A stretch of DNA of 64,000 nucleotides from positions 197,874 to 261,873 of the forward strand of contig CAMBEE010000001.1 in assembly GCA_945865665.1 (NCBI GenBank), written 5' to 3'. The number at the start of each line of letters is the position of its first letter. The stretch's first letter is position 1. The translations under genes were made by a program, and so were the position numbers. This document shows positions 8,880 through 16,319 of the stretch, in pieces. This DNA comes from an uncultured Clostridium sp. Its GTDB lineage: Bacteria > Bacillota > Clostridia > TANB77 > CAG-508. Under the pieces are notes generated by a model, which was not told the origin of the DNA, ran no database searches, and was given only the letters and a program-made list of their open reading frames with translations.

Positions 8880-9569
8880 TTAATTTGAAACATAATATTT
8901 AACCATAGAAATAACACTTTTACTACTCGGCTTATCATAATCACCAAGTCTTAATATTCTTCTCGCTTTTGTTCTATCTGTATATTTCCACATATTATTT
9001 ATAGCAGTATTTATATCTGATTTAATCGTATGTATATTTTCCCCTTTTCTCTTTGCCATTTCATTATAGATATTATTGATATTATCTTCATTTTCTACAA
9101 TTGAATATAAAATGCAATCATTAATTAATCTTGTACCTTTTAGAGAATATGTAAATCCCAATTTAAAAAGTATATCAATAATTTTATCTCCTGTATTTTT
9201 GTTAGATATTTCCTCAACCATATCTTCTAGTTCTTTTGCTATTTCTTCAGCTGGTGTAAGTTTAGAAAAAAATTTTTCAATACATGTGTACTTTCTAGCT
9301 AAAGCCATATATTCCATTTCACCAGAATATATAAAGACTTTTGTTTTTATCTTTTTGTCTTCTTGAATTTTTTCTAAAATTTCAAGTCCATTTTTACCAG
9401 GCATTTTCAGATCAAGTATTAAAACATCTGGATTCAAATCTTTTAGTTTTTGATAAACCTTCGTTCCTTCATTTAAAATACCTACACATCTTACATTTTT
9501 GGTATTAATGCTATTTGATAGATGCACACTTATCTGAATATTGTCTTCAGCAATTAGAACATTCAGCAA
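8880..9569 (-). CDS. spo0A: Spo0A-like sporulation response regulator
   Basis: 229 residues. Receiver domain at 1-115 with acidic pair E8/D9, phospho-acceptor D53 (LILDLKMPG), S82 and K103. The C-terminal domain (about 120-229) resembles the Spo0A DNA-binding domain: LGFTYSLKGTRLINDCILY and a TRAKARRILRLGDYDKP-like recognition region. Start is TTG with GGAGGTACAAAACT ahead. Divergence from model Spo0A is considerable, so it may be the master regulator or a paralogue. It has its own sigma-A promoter and terminator, and lies next to the recombinase gene. Confidence 0.82.
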   Translation of the reverse strand: MLNVLIAEDNIQISVHLSNSINTKNVRCVGILNEGTKVYQKLKDLNPDVLILDLKMPGKNGLEILEKIQEDKKIKTKVFIYSGEMEYMALARKYTCIEKFFSKLTPAEEIAKELEDMVEEISNKNTGDKIIDILFKLGFTYSLKGTRLINDCILYSIVENEDNINNIYNEMAKRKGENIHTIKSDINTAINNMWKYTDRTKARRILRLGDYDKPSSKSVISMVKYYVSN

Positions 9570-9603
9570 AGTTTTGTACCTCCAATCTCATTTATTTGTC
9601 AAC

Positions 9604-9632
9604 ATTTTATCATCTTTTCACATTATTGTAAA
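9604..9632 (-). promoter_or_regulatory. Sigma-A promoter of spo0A-like gene
   Basis: Minus strand: TTTACA (9627-9632), 17-bp spacer, TAAAAT (9604-9609), 35 bp upstream of the TTG start. Confidence 0.6.
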
Positions 9633-9645
9633 CATATTTCGTTAA

Positions 9646-10530
9646 TTATTGTTTGTTTTCTCTATATTTTTCGCCACCAGGATGAGTATAAATATCTGTC
9701 ACATTAGATGTTTGTCCTAAAAATTTTTTTAACATCATATCAGTATAACCTTCCTCATATTTTCCAGTTGCCGAATCATGCCTCATAATATGAGGATTAA
9801 TTTTACTTTCTTGTACTTTAATACAATATTTTTCTAATAATTTATTAATACTTGTTCTTGACATTTTTTTACCAGTATTTGCAGTTTTATTACTAACAAA
9901 TAGATATTTATTTTCTCTACCATTTAGCATTTTTTCTCTTTCAGGAAGATAATCCATAATTGCTTCATATATTATTTGCTCCATAAATATACTTCTTATT
10001 TTGTTGCCTTTTCCTATAATATGAATTGAATACATTCTAAAATCAATATCTCTTTCTACTTCTAGTGCTAATAATTCAGAAACCCTTAAACCTCCAACAT
10101 CAAGCAATATAAACATAGCATAATCCCTTTTATTTTCTTTTCCTGCTTTTAATCTAACTTTTTTAATTGTATTATTCGGTAGCATATCTCTTGTAATATA
10201 TGGTCTATCAATTTTATAAAAATCTCTTTTTTTAATTATTTTTGTATCTTCTTTTCTAATTTTATTTTCTATCAAAAAATTTTCATAAATTGATAATGAT
10301 GCTGTTTTTCTATTAATTGTACTAAATTTATAACTTTTCTTCTCTTTCATATAAATTTTAAATTCTGTATAATCTGCTCTTGAAAAATCTATAATGTCTT
10401 CATTAAATTCATTTTTAAAATATGTAATAAATTGTTTAACATCTCTTAAATATGCTTCAATAGTATTTCTTTCTCCTACTGTATCATAATTTTTTTCCAA
10501 ATATTCTTTAAATTCATTTAATATATCCAT
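9646..10530 (-). CDS. Tyrosine recombinase/integrase (XerC/D-like)
   Basis: 294 residues. N-terminal SAM-like core-binding domain at about 1-95, catalytic domain 110-290. Active-site residues: R149 (GLRVSE), probable K174, H247 and R250 (HIMR), and nucleophile Y281. Position 273 is Gln where most family members have His (LGQ instead of LGH). RBS GAGGTG. The upstream region has four copies of a 14-bp repeat. It marks the left control end of a probable integrative element whose other genes follow to the right. Confidence 0.92.
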   Translation of the reverse strand: MDILNEFKEYLEKNYDTVGERNTIEAYLRDVKQFITYFKNEFNEDIIDFSRADYTEFKIYMKEKKSYKFSTINRKTASLSIYENFLIENKIRKEDTKIIKKRDFYKIDRPYITRDMLPNNTIKKVRLKAGKENKRDYAMFILLDVGGLRVSELLALEVERDIDFRMYSIHIIGKGNKIRSIFMEQIIYEAIMDYLPEREKMLNGRENKYLFVSNKTANTGKKMSRTSINKLLEKYCIKVQESKINPHIMRHDSATGKYEEGYTDMMLKKFLGQTSNVTDIYTHPGGEKYRENKQ

Positions 10531-10549
10531 TTATTTTAGCACCTCTTAT

Positions 10550-10659
10550 TTATGTAGTATTTTTTTATAAGCTTTATCGTTATTTATGTAGTATTTTTTA
10601 TTTCAATATTTTACTTTTCTTTTCTAAAATACTACATAAGTGTAATTATGTAGTATTTT
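10550..10659. repeat. Four copies of a 14-bp repeat upstream of integrase
   Basis: TTATGTAGTATTTT occurs directly at 10550-10563, 10584-10597 and 10646-10659, and inverted at 10626-10639. The inverted and last direct copies form a perfect 14-bp hairpin with a 6-base loop. Candidate roles are integrase arm sites, a repressor operator, or part of an attachment region. Confidence 0.75.
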
Positions 10660-10708
10660 ATATTTTGATAAAAATTACTCTATATTTTATATATAGAGCA
10701 ATTTAAAA

Positions 10709-11086
10709 TTAATCATTTGTTTTAAAAATTTCAGATTTCTTTTCAGGGTTATTTTTAAAATACTCAATTAGCAAATCTATATAATTTTTATAGTATGCAT
10801 TTATTTTCTCGTATGGTTTAAGCCTAAATTCCATTTCTTTAACTGCTGAAAGATTCTCAATTTTGTTATAACCTTCTTTTCCATTTGAAGCTATAGCATA
10901 AACTAAAAGTTCTTCAATCATAAGTCTAATACAAAGTTCCAATATATGAGGTTCTTTTGAATATTCTTTTTTTACATTGTTCCAAGCAAGTTTCATAAAG
11001 CTTCCCATTCCTTTTCTTGTAAATACTTCTTCATATAATTTTTCGATATTACGTATAACTTCAAATTTTTCTAGATTTTGGTCCAT
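10709..11086 (-). CDS. Helical protein of unknown function
   Basis: 125 residues, predicted all-helical. The ATG at 11086 fits GGGAGG-TGAAAAAA spacing better than a GTG three codons upstream. Its C-terminal motif (YYKNYIDLLIEYFKNN) resembles the end of the protein encoded at 12251-12577, so the two are distant paralogues flanking a small foreign-looking operon. Function unknown; position beside the integrase suggests an element-specific gene. Confidence 0.55.
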   Translation of the reverse strand: MDQNLEKFEVIRNIEKLYEEVFTRKGMGSFMKLAWNNVKKEYSKEPHILELCIRLMIEELLVYAIASNGKEGYNKIENLSAVKEMEFRLKPYEKINAYYKNYIDLLIEYFKNNPEKKSEIFKTND

Positions 11087-11240
11087 TTTTTTCACCTCCC
11101 ACTTTATTTTAAAGAGTGAAATACCAAAAACAAAGTTGAGAAAAAATTTGAGATAAAAAATACCACTAGTTTTTAATTCTAGTACTATATGAATCCTTAT
11201 TAAAGATGAACTTTCATTTACTTATTTGCTAGAGAGTAAG

Positions 11241-11272
11241 AAAAAGGAACTATCATTATTGATAATTCCTTT
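11241..11272 (-). terminator. Terminator of the 11.3-12.1 kb operon
   Basis: Minus strand: GGAATTATCA-ATAA-TGATAGTTCC (one G-U pair) followed by TTTTTC. Confidence 0.7.
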
Positions 11273-11293
11273 CTTTACACTTTCAATATCCAA

Positions 11294-11481
11294 TTACAAT
11301 TTAATCAGTTCTCTTAATTGTTTTTCAGTAACTATTCTTTTTCTTCCTGTCTACGAAGAAATTCTCTTGAACTTGTATCACGAAATTCTGATACTACATA
11401 TTTCTTTTCAAGTTGTTTAATTTCTTCCCGCGTTGCTTTTTCAGGTTTTAAATCTAGATCTTTGTAATCTTCAAATGCCAT
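11294..11481 (-). CDS. Small charged protein, frame broken at a poly-A run
   Basis: Starts at ATG 11481, four bases after the stop of the 192-residue gene; its GGAGGAAAATAG site lies inside that gene's end. The uninterrupted frame gives 49 residues. Adding one A to the AAAAA run near 11342 extends it to 62 residues ending at 11294 with a plausible helix (VTEKQLRELIKL). Codon 22 or so is CGG (ACG CGG GAA) read as ordinary Arg without a shift, unlike elsewhere in the window. No family recognised. Confidence 0.45.
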
Positions 11482-11482
11482 A

Positions 11483-12061
11483 CTATTTTCCTCCTGTACA
11501 ATCTCCACCTTGAAATGGTCGATACGCATTGTTTTTTTCATAATTGGTATAATTACTTGTGTTAACTCCCATTTTCCTAATATCACTCTTATAATGTCTA
11601 AATGCAATTTCATCTTCCTTTGAATCAACTGATGAAGACCAATTCTCTGGAATAAAAAAATCTGGTTGCAATACAATATTACCATGATATCTTTTAGCAC
11701 TAATTCCAAGTTTTACTTCATTACATTCATTTGGCTTTTTTAATCTATCATCCAATTTGTATCTTCCCTTTAGTTCTATATAAAGGTGTCCTCCTGATTT
11801 ACTATAATCAGTATCTTCAAATCGAATATATAAATCAAATTTACTATTTTGAACTTTTAGTATCTTCTTGGTTATGCTCCGTTTAGGAATTGAAATTTTC
11901 ACTTTGTAATTTGGACCATTATAAAAAACAATTACTTTAACATCATCTACTACTGAAATACCACATTCATCATTTTTCGAACATTCTTCTAGCTGTATAA
12001 TTTCTCTTTTTACTTTAGATTGTTTCTTTGAGTTTTTTGACTGTTTTTTCTTTTTGGACAT
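11483..12061 (-). CDS. Unknown protein with basic N terminus
   Basis: 192 residues: a lysine-rich N terminus (about 1-20) then a probable beta-rich domain. RBS AAGGAGG with good spacing. It contains an in-frame CGG (PKRSITKK) that must be read as a sense codon because +1 reading stops two codons later. Base and codon use (AGC, ACC, ACG, CGG) looks less AT-biased than the neighbours, suggesting recent transfer. Function unknown. Confidence 0.6.
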   Translation of the reverse strand: MSKKKKQSKNSKKQSKVKREIIQLEECSKNDECGISVVDDVKVIVFYNGPNYKVKISIPKRSITKKILKVQNSKFDLYIRFEDTDYSKSGGHLYIELKGRYKLDDRLKKPNECNEVKLGISAKRYHGNIVLQPDFFIPENWSSSVDSKEDEIAFRHYKSDIRKMGVNTSNYTNYEKNNAYRPFQGGDCTGGK

Positions 12062-12063
12062 TG

Positions 12064-12105
12064 CTACCTCCTTAAAATCTTTTGGAGGTTTGAAACCTCC
12101 AAGTT
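12064..12105 (-). promoter_or_regulatory. Possible RBS-sequestering RNA switch
   Basis: In the mRNA leader a CCTCC (12084-12088) can pair either with an upstream GGAGG (12096-12100, stem TTGGAGGTTT) or with the ribosome-binding GGAGG (12067-12071, stem CCTCCAAAA / TTTTAAGGAGG). The two folds exclude each other, one freeing and one hiding the RBS. Confidence 0.35.
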
Positions 12106-12250
12106 ATTTGTTTTACTTTTTGGTTTCTAAAATAAAATTCTTATTAAGTATATCACATTTTTATGTAAATTGCAATTTTTGTTAATGTATTCAATGAAAA
12201 TAACTATTTTTTATAACTAATGCTATAAAATTATTTTATATATTTAAAAA

Positions 12251-12577
12251 TCAAGAGTTTTTTAAAAACTCAATAATCAAATCCAAATATTCTTTATAAA
12301 TTGAAACAAAATTATAAAAACTATTAGTAATAACAAATTTAAAAGCTTTCTTTTTATTCCAATGTAAAAATTCTATAATAACATTATCTTCAAAATTCTT
12401 AGCTTTTAAAAGAGCAATAATAACCAAAAATTGATGATTTACTTTTGCTATATTTACTGCTTTATCTGCTTTTATATTTCCAAATTTATTTCGAATATTT
12501 TTAAATGTATAATCAACTAATTCTTCATATTTTTCTTTTCCTAAAATTTTCTTAAGAGTTATAGTATAATCTTTCAT
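12251..12577 (-). CDS. Helical protein of unknown function, paralogue-like
   Basis: 108 residues, all-helical prediction, RBS GAGGTGAAATAA. The C terminus (YKEYLDLIIEFLKN) matches the pattern at the end of the 10709-11086 product. No enzymatic motif. It lies between the XRE/small-membrane-protein divergent pair and the foreign-looking operon. Confidence 0.5.
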   Translation of the reverse strand: MKDYTITLKKILGKEKYEELVDYTFKNIRNKFGNIKADKAVNIAKVNHQFLVIIALLKAKNFEDNVIIEFLHWNKKKAFKFVITNSFYNFVSIYKEYLDLIIEFLKNS

Positions 12578-12677
12578 TTATTTCACCTCATATATACTAT
12601 AATTTTCTGTAATCATAAAATCAATGTGAGAAAAAATTACATTAATTTTTTGATATCTTATGAAAAATATGAAAGAT

Positions 12678-12869
12678 TTATACAATATTTATTTTTTCAA
12701 GTTTTTTATATATTTTAGGGCAGAGTTTTTTTAATAATATTTGAATTGTGTATAATACTAATATTATTAATGTCATACTTCCTATAATCTTAAGTTGAAA
12801 CATTTGAGCTTCTTCAAAACTAATATTATATGATTCCATTAACTCAAAAACAGATAGTCCCATCATCAA
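12678..12869 (-). CDS. Small single-pass membrane protein
   Basis: 63 residues with one membrane helix at about 27-46 and a lysine-rich tail. AGAAGGAGGT precedes a cluster of ATG codons. It is divergently transcribed from the XRE gene and has its own strong promoter, an arrangement often seen for a small effector controlled by an adjacent repressor. Function unknown. Confidence 0.55.
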   Translation of the reverse strand: MMMGLSVFELMESYNISFEEAQMFQLKIIGSMTLIILVLYTIQILLKKLCPKIYKKLEKINIV

Positions 12870-12909
12870 TTTTACTACCTCCTTCTATTAATTAATATCA
12901 TTTTAGCAT

Positions 12910-12938
12910 ATTATACAAATTTCTACAACATTTTGCAA
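12910..12938 (-). promoter_or_regulatory. Sigma-A promoter of small membrane-protein gene
   Basis: Minus strand: TTGCAA (12933-12938), 17-bp spacer, TATAAT (12910-12915). Confidence 0.65.
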
Positions 12939-12969
12939 TCATTGTTGATTATTTTATTTCGTGTTTACA

Positions 12970-12997
12970 TCGACATTTTTTTGATATTTTATATAAT
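12970..12997 (+). promoter_or_regulatory. Sigma-A promoter of XRE gene
   Basis: TCGACA (12970-12975), 16-bp spacer, TATAAT (12992-12997). It is back-to-back with the minus-strand promoter, so one repressor could control both. Confidence 0.55.
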
Positions 12998-13017
12998 AAC
13001 AGTTACGAGGTGATATT

Positions 13018-13365
13018 ATGAGATTATCTAGAAATCAAGAAATTAAAATTGGAGCAAAATTACAAAAAGCAAGAGTATCCAACGGCTATACTCAAGAACA
13101 AGTTGCTGAAATAATAGGTTGTTCTTCAAGATATGTTGGACAATTAGAAACAAATAATACATCAGGAAGTATAAGTCTTATTATTAATTTATGTAAGTTA
13201 TACCATATTACATTAAATGACTTATATGGTGAATATATTGATGTTAATACCGATTTTTCAGAAAATCTTTCTTTTTGTGGATATATTAGCTTAAATAATG
13301 AATATAAATCTATAATAGATAATAATATAAATTATCTAAACAAATTGCAAAATGACAAAAAATAA
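13018..13365 (+). CDS. XRE-family helix-turn-helix regulator
   Basis: 115 residues. HTH_3/XRE domain at about 8-65 (LQKARVSNGYTQEQVAEIIGCSSRYVGQLE), followed by a short acidic-polar tail. RBS CGAGGTGAT. Being divergent from a small membrane-protein gene and near the integrase, it is the likely repressor of the element's control region. A strong terminator follows the stop. Confidence 0.88.
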   Translation: MRLSRNQEIKIGAKLQKARVSNGYTQEQVAEIIGCSSRYVGQLETNNTSGSISLIINLCKLYHITLNDLYGEYIDVNTDFSENLSFCGYISLNNEYKSIIDNNINYLNKLQNDKK

Positions 13366-13399
13366 TAAAGCATTTGGGATTTCTCCTAAATGCTTTATT
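13364..13399. terminator. Bidirectional terminator
   Basis: AATAAAGCATTTGGGA / TCCTAAATGCTTTATT stem (one mismatch) with a 4-base loop, between the convergent XRE gene and the gene ending at 13403. Confidence 0.8.
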
Positions 13400-13402
13400 T
13401 TA

Positions 13403-13885
13403 TTATATAATTGTAAATAATATTCTCTGAACACCATCAATATCATCAATTAAAAGTCCATATTTTTTCATAGCATTGATTGTTTGTTCTTTGATTTTTT
13501 GGTTGTAAATTATTTCTAATCTACACTTTTTATCTCTATGATTTTGTATAGCTTTAAAATCATTAAGACAGGCAAAAATAATAGCCCTATTATTATCAAA
13601 CGATGTTAAGAAATAAAATAAAAATTTATAATCATCCCATACATTTTTAACAAAATTTCTTATTTCTGGAATCATATAAATTTCTCTTTTATCATTATCA
13701 TATCCATCGAATGTAAGAAATAATTTTCCTTTAGCATCTTTTCCCGCTTCTTTTAAAATTTCTAAACTTTTTCTAATTCTATTAAAGTCATTATTTAAAA
13801 TTTCTCGTTTACTAACTGCATAAAAAAGAATATCATTTTCTTTAACTTGTTCTATACTTTCAATTTTATTATATGTACCAAACAT
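13403..13885 (-). CDS. Unknown protein, last gene of DNA-processing array
   Basis: 160 residues from the ATG with TTGGAGGAATAAA upstream (a longer frame exists but lacks a site). A probable mixed alpha/beta fold with FLTFDGYDND and NRAIIFACLND stretches. No family recognised. It is the 3'-most gene of the minus-strand array and its end shares the bidirectional terminator. Confidence 0.5.
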   Translation of the reverse strand: MFGTYNKIESIEQVKENDILFYAVSKREILNNDFNRIRKSLEILKEAGKDAKGKLFLTFDGYDNDKREIYMIPEIRNFVKNVWDDYKFLFYFLTSFDNNRAIIFACLNDFKAIQNHRDKKCRLEIIYNQKIKEQTINAMKKYGLLIDDIDGVQRILFTII

Positions 13886-13907
13886 TTTATTCCTCCAATA
13901 TTTAAAT

Positions 13908-14204
13908 TTATATTTTTTCTTCAGATATAGGAAATATTTCAATAATATCTCCATCTTTGTCAATATTCCATTCGCCTTTGATAATATTATTAATAGTACA
14001 AGCTAATCTTAACTTTTCTAACCTCAATTCTTCGTAATATTCCTTTGAATGAAAAAAAGTAGCTGATTGTTCTTTAAGTATATTATCAATTGTTCTTACT
14101 TCTTTTCTTAATCTATATCTATAATTTTTCAGATTTTCTATTAACCTATTATGTTCTGCTTCTAATTGCATATATTTATTTTCAATTTGTTCTTTCTTAT
14201 CCAT
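13908..14204 (-). CDS. Coiled-coil protein, unknown
   Basis: 98 residues from ATG 14204 (TTTGGAGGAATTAAA). Residues about 3-60 form a long charged heptad-like helix; the C terminus is acidic. No family recognised. It is preceded by an intra-array terminator, so it may be expressed at a lower level. Confidence 0.5.
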   Translation of the reverse strand: MDKKEQIENKYMQLEAEHNRLIENLKNYRYRLRKEVRTIDNILKEQSATFFHSKEYYEELRLEKLRLACTINNIIKGEWNIDKDGDIIEIFPISEEKI

Positions 14205-14224
14205 TTTAATTCCTCCAAATACAT

Positions 14225-14255
14225 AAAAGGATACAGATTTTACTCTATATCCTTT
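14225..14255 (-). terminator. Terminator/attenuator within the array
   Basis: Minus strand: AAAGGATATAGA...TCTGTATCCTTTT hairpin just after the 14260 stop. Confidence 0.55.
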
Positions 14256-14259
14256 ATTT

Positions 14260-14568
14260 TTAGTTTTCTTTATAAGCATAGTGATTATCACTTAATTTAA
14301 TAACCTTTTCATTTTCTTCTAATATTTTTTGAACTATACTTTTATTAACATCTTCATTATTTATTCTTAATTGAACAATTTCATCTATAAATTTAATAGC
14401 TTCTTTAATTTTCTTTAAATCATACATATAGATATAATCAAATAACTCTTTAGATTCCATAAGTAATATATTACGGTCCTCTAAATAACATGGATATATT
14501 CTTTCAACTTCTAAAGCATTTCTTAATGTTCTTTTTTCATCATCATTTAATTCATTATAATCTAACAT
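14260..14568 (-). CDS. Unknown helical protein
   Basis: 102 residues, acidic and mostly helical, with LDYNELNDDEKRTLRNAL at the N terminus. Good AGGAGGTAGAAA site. No family recognised; it belongs to the DNA-processing array and is followed by a hairpin. Confidence 0.5.
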   Translation of the reverse strand: MLDYNELNDDEKRTLRNALEVERIYPCYLEDRNILLMESKELFDYIYMYDLKKIKEAIKFIDEIVQLRINNEDVNKSIVQKILEENEKVIKLSDNHYAYKEN

Positions 14569-14582
14569 TTTTCTACCTCCTA

Positions 14583-14981
14583 TTATGCTGCTTGTTTATA
14601 AAAAATGTAATTTTGAGATAAATCTTCTTTATCTCTAATTGTTTTATAATTTCTATATCCATATCTTAAAATTTTATTTGATCTTTCACTTTCTATATCT
14701 GCAATTAATCTTCCTATCATGTGAAAATTATAAAATATTTTAATTTTACCATTACTATATTCTGTTTTCTTACCTTGATAATTTTTAATAACATTATATT
14801 TGCTTTTATTTTTATAATTTATATGATCACTGATTCTAATTGTAGAGCAAGCACCATTATCTAATATTAAATATACACTTTTTGTATTTTTAGAAAATTT
14901 AGTTTCTACTTTAAACCCTCTTTTATATAACATTTCTCTTATTTGATTTGCAATTCTTTTTTCTTTATTAATTCTAAACAT
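14583..14981 (-). CDS. Unknown basic protein
   Basis: 132 residues, basic, with probable alpha/beta pattern (VYLILDNGACSTIRISDH). AAAGAGGTATAAA site. Upstream lies a strong hairpin. No family recognised. Confidence 0.5.
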   Translation of the reverse strand: MFRINKEKRIANQIREMLYKRGFKVETKFSKNTKSVYLILDNGACSTIRISDHINYKNKSKYNVIKNYQGKKTEYSNGKIKIFYNFHMIGRLIADIESERSNKILRYGYRNYKTIRDKEDLSQNYIFYKQAA

Positions 14982-15012
14982 ATTTTATACCTCTTTCCTT
15001 TTTATATTTTAA

Positions 15013-15036
15013 TGGAGTAGCCTATAGGCCACTCCA
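15013..15036. terminator. GC-rich hairpin
   Basis: TGGAGTAGCC / GGCCACTCCA around TATA. One mismatch pair, weak T-tract; terminator or processing site between array genes. Confidence 0.5.
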
Positions 15037-15042
15037 CAATAA

Positions 15043-15195
15043 TTAAGCAACTTTTTTTAATTTTTTTATTCTACTATTTTGTTTTTCATTGTTTTTATTA
15101 AAAAAGTCTAAATTTTTAACAAATTCAATACTTTCCTTTAATGTTTTTAACTCATCATCTGACATAATTAATCTACCTTTTTTTATCTTTTTCAA
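15043..15195 (-). CDS. Small basic protein, unknown
   Basis: 50 residues from a TTG start with GAGGTGAAAATATA in front; lysine-rich at both ends, with SDDELKTLKESIEFVKNL in the middle. It lies directly downstream of the primase gene, in the same direction. No family recognised, but the RBS and packing support translation. Confidence 0.45.
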   Translation of the reverse strand: MKKIKKGRLIMSDDELKTLKESIEFVKNLDFFNKNNEKQNSRIKKLKKVA

Positions 15196-15213
15196 TATAT
15201 TTTCACCTCTTAC

Positions 15214-16306
15214 TTATGCAATATTTTTAATGATATTTTCTTCTTTATTAAATATAATCTCTAATTCTTTAGGAATATCTCCATTATTTAAAGAAACACA
15301 CATTTTAACACAATTCTCACCATATTTTTTATTTAAACAAGATAATAAGTTTTCTGAATTATGAAGTATTGTATGTGCATCCATTACAACATAAACATTA
15401 TTAACATATTTTATTTTGTCTAATCTTCTCATTTCATTTTTTGAAATAACATTTGGAATACCGTATTATAATGTTATCTTTATATTTAGCTGCAATTTTA
15501 TAAGCTAATATCATTTCAGACACTATAATAATATCTTTCTTTTCTTGATTATTATTTATAATTTGTAGTCTATTATTTTTTGGATATAAAAACATGATAT
15601 TATTATCTTGCTTTGTTCCATTACTTTCTTGACTACTACTGAACCATATATCTGTTGTATCTGTATTATATTCATTATCTAAATGAATTCTTAAAGCAGT
15701 AATTTTACAATTTTGAAAAATTGGTACAAATATTCCTTTATGTGATTTAAAATTCCATCTAAACTTTCTATCTTTATAAAATCCAGGTATTCCTTCTAAA
15801 TCAATTCCTTCATCTATTAGCTTTCTGCATATTTCTACTTTTTCACTATCCTTTGTAGGAATTGTTTTAAATCCTATTCTTTCTATTTCATCCATTGAGA
15901 ATCCATATTGTAATAATTTCATTGTATGATCTGAATTAAGTGTTAAGTTTTCTAAAAAAGACTGATATGTAATATCAAGTTCTTCAGCATTTTTCTTTGA
16001 GTTTGTTATAATTGAAGAAGTTAGGTTATTACTAATATCAGCTTCACTATTAATTAATCTATTATATGCTTCTTTATTAGAAATATATTTATATTTAGCA
16101 TATAATCCAACTGAATATCCTCTTGCTTCACAATCTTTACAAATATAACTATTATTAGCTATATTTAATTTCATAGCACCATTTTTAGAATAACAAAATG
16201 GACATTTAACATAGATTATATCTTTTTTAGAAAATAACTCTTCTAATCCAATTTTATTTTTCACATTTATAATACTAATTCTTTTTAATATTTCTTGCTG
16301 ATTCAA
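15214..16306 (-). CDS. DnaG-type primase fragment (CHC2 zinc finger + Toprim), +1 shift at CGG
   Basis: 363 residues when one C is skipped at the in-frame CGG (15461-15463, codon 282). The N-terminal zinc ribbon (CPFC at about 34-37 and CKDC about 57-60) and a middle domain precede a Toprim-like part. The first frame dies within 9 codons of the CGG, whereas the +1 frame continues as GIPNVISKNEMRRLD...VYVVMDAH, typical of Toprim primase/helicase loaders on plasmids and phages. Start is TTG with GGGGGTATT. Probably makes primers for transferred or replicating element DNA. Confidence 0.75.
15461..15463 (-). other. CGG +1 recoding site in primase gene
   Basis: Codon 282 is CGG followed by T; the preceding codon is ATA. 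The +1 frame stays open for 81 codons with Toprim features; the zero frame stops at once. Confidence 0.7.
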
Positions 16307-16319
16307 TTTTTAATACCCC

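Noticed and set aside
9570..9645. Attachment-site direct repeat shared with the right edge
   Set aside because: No repeat of useful length common to this stretch and 63.7-63.9 kb was found by eye.
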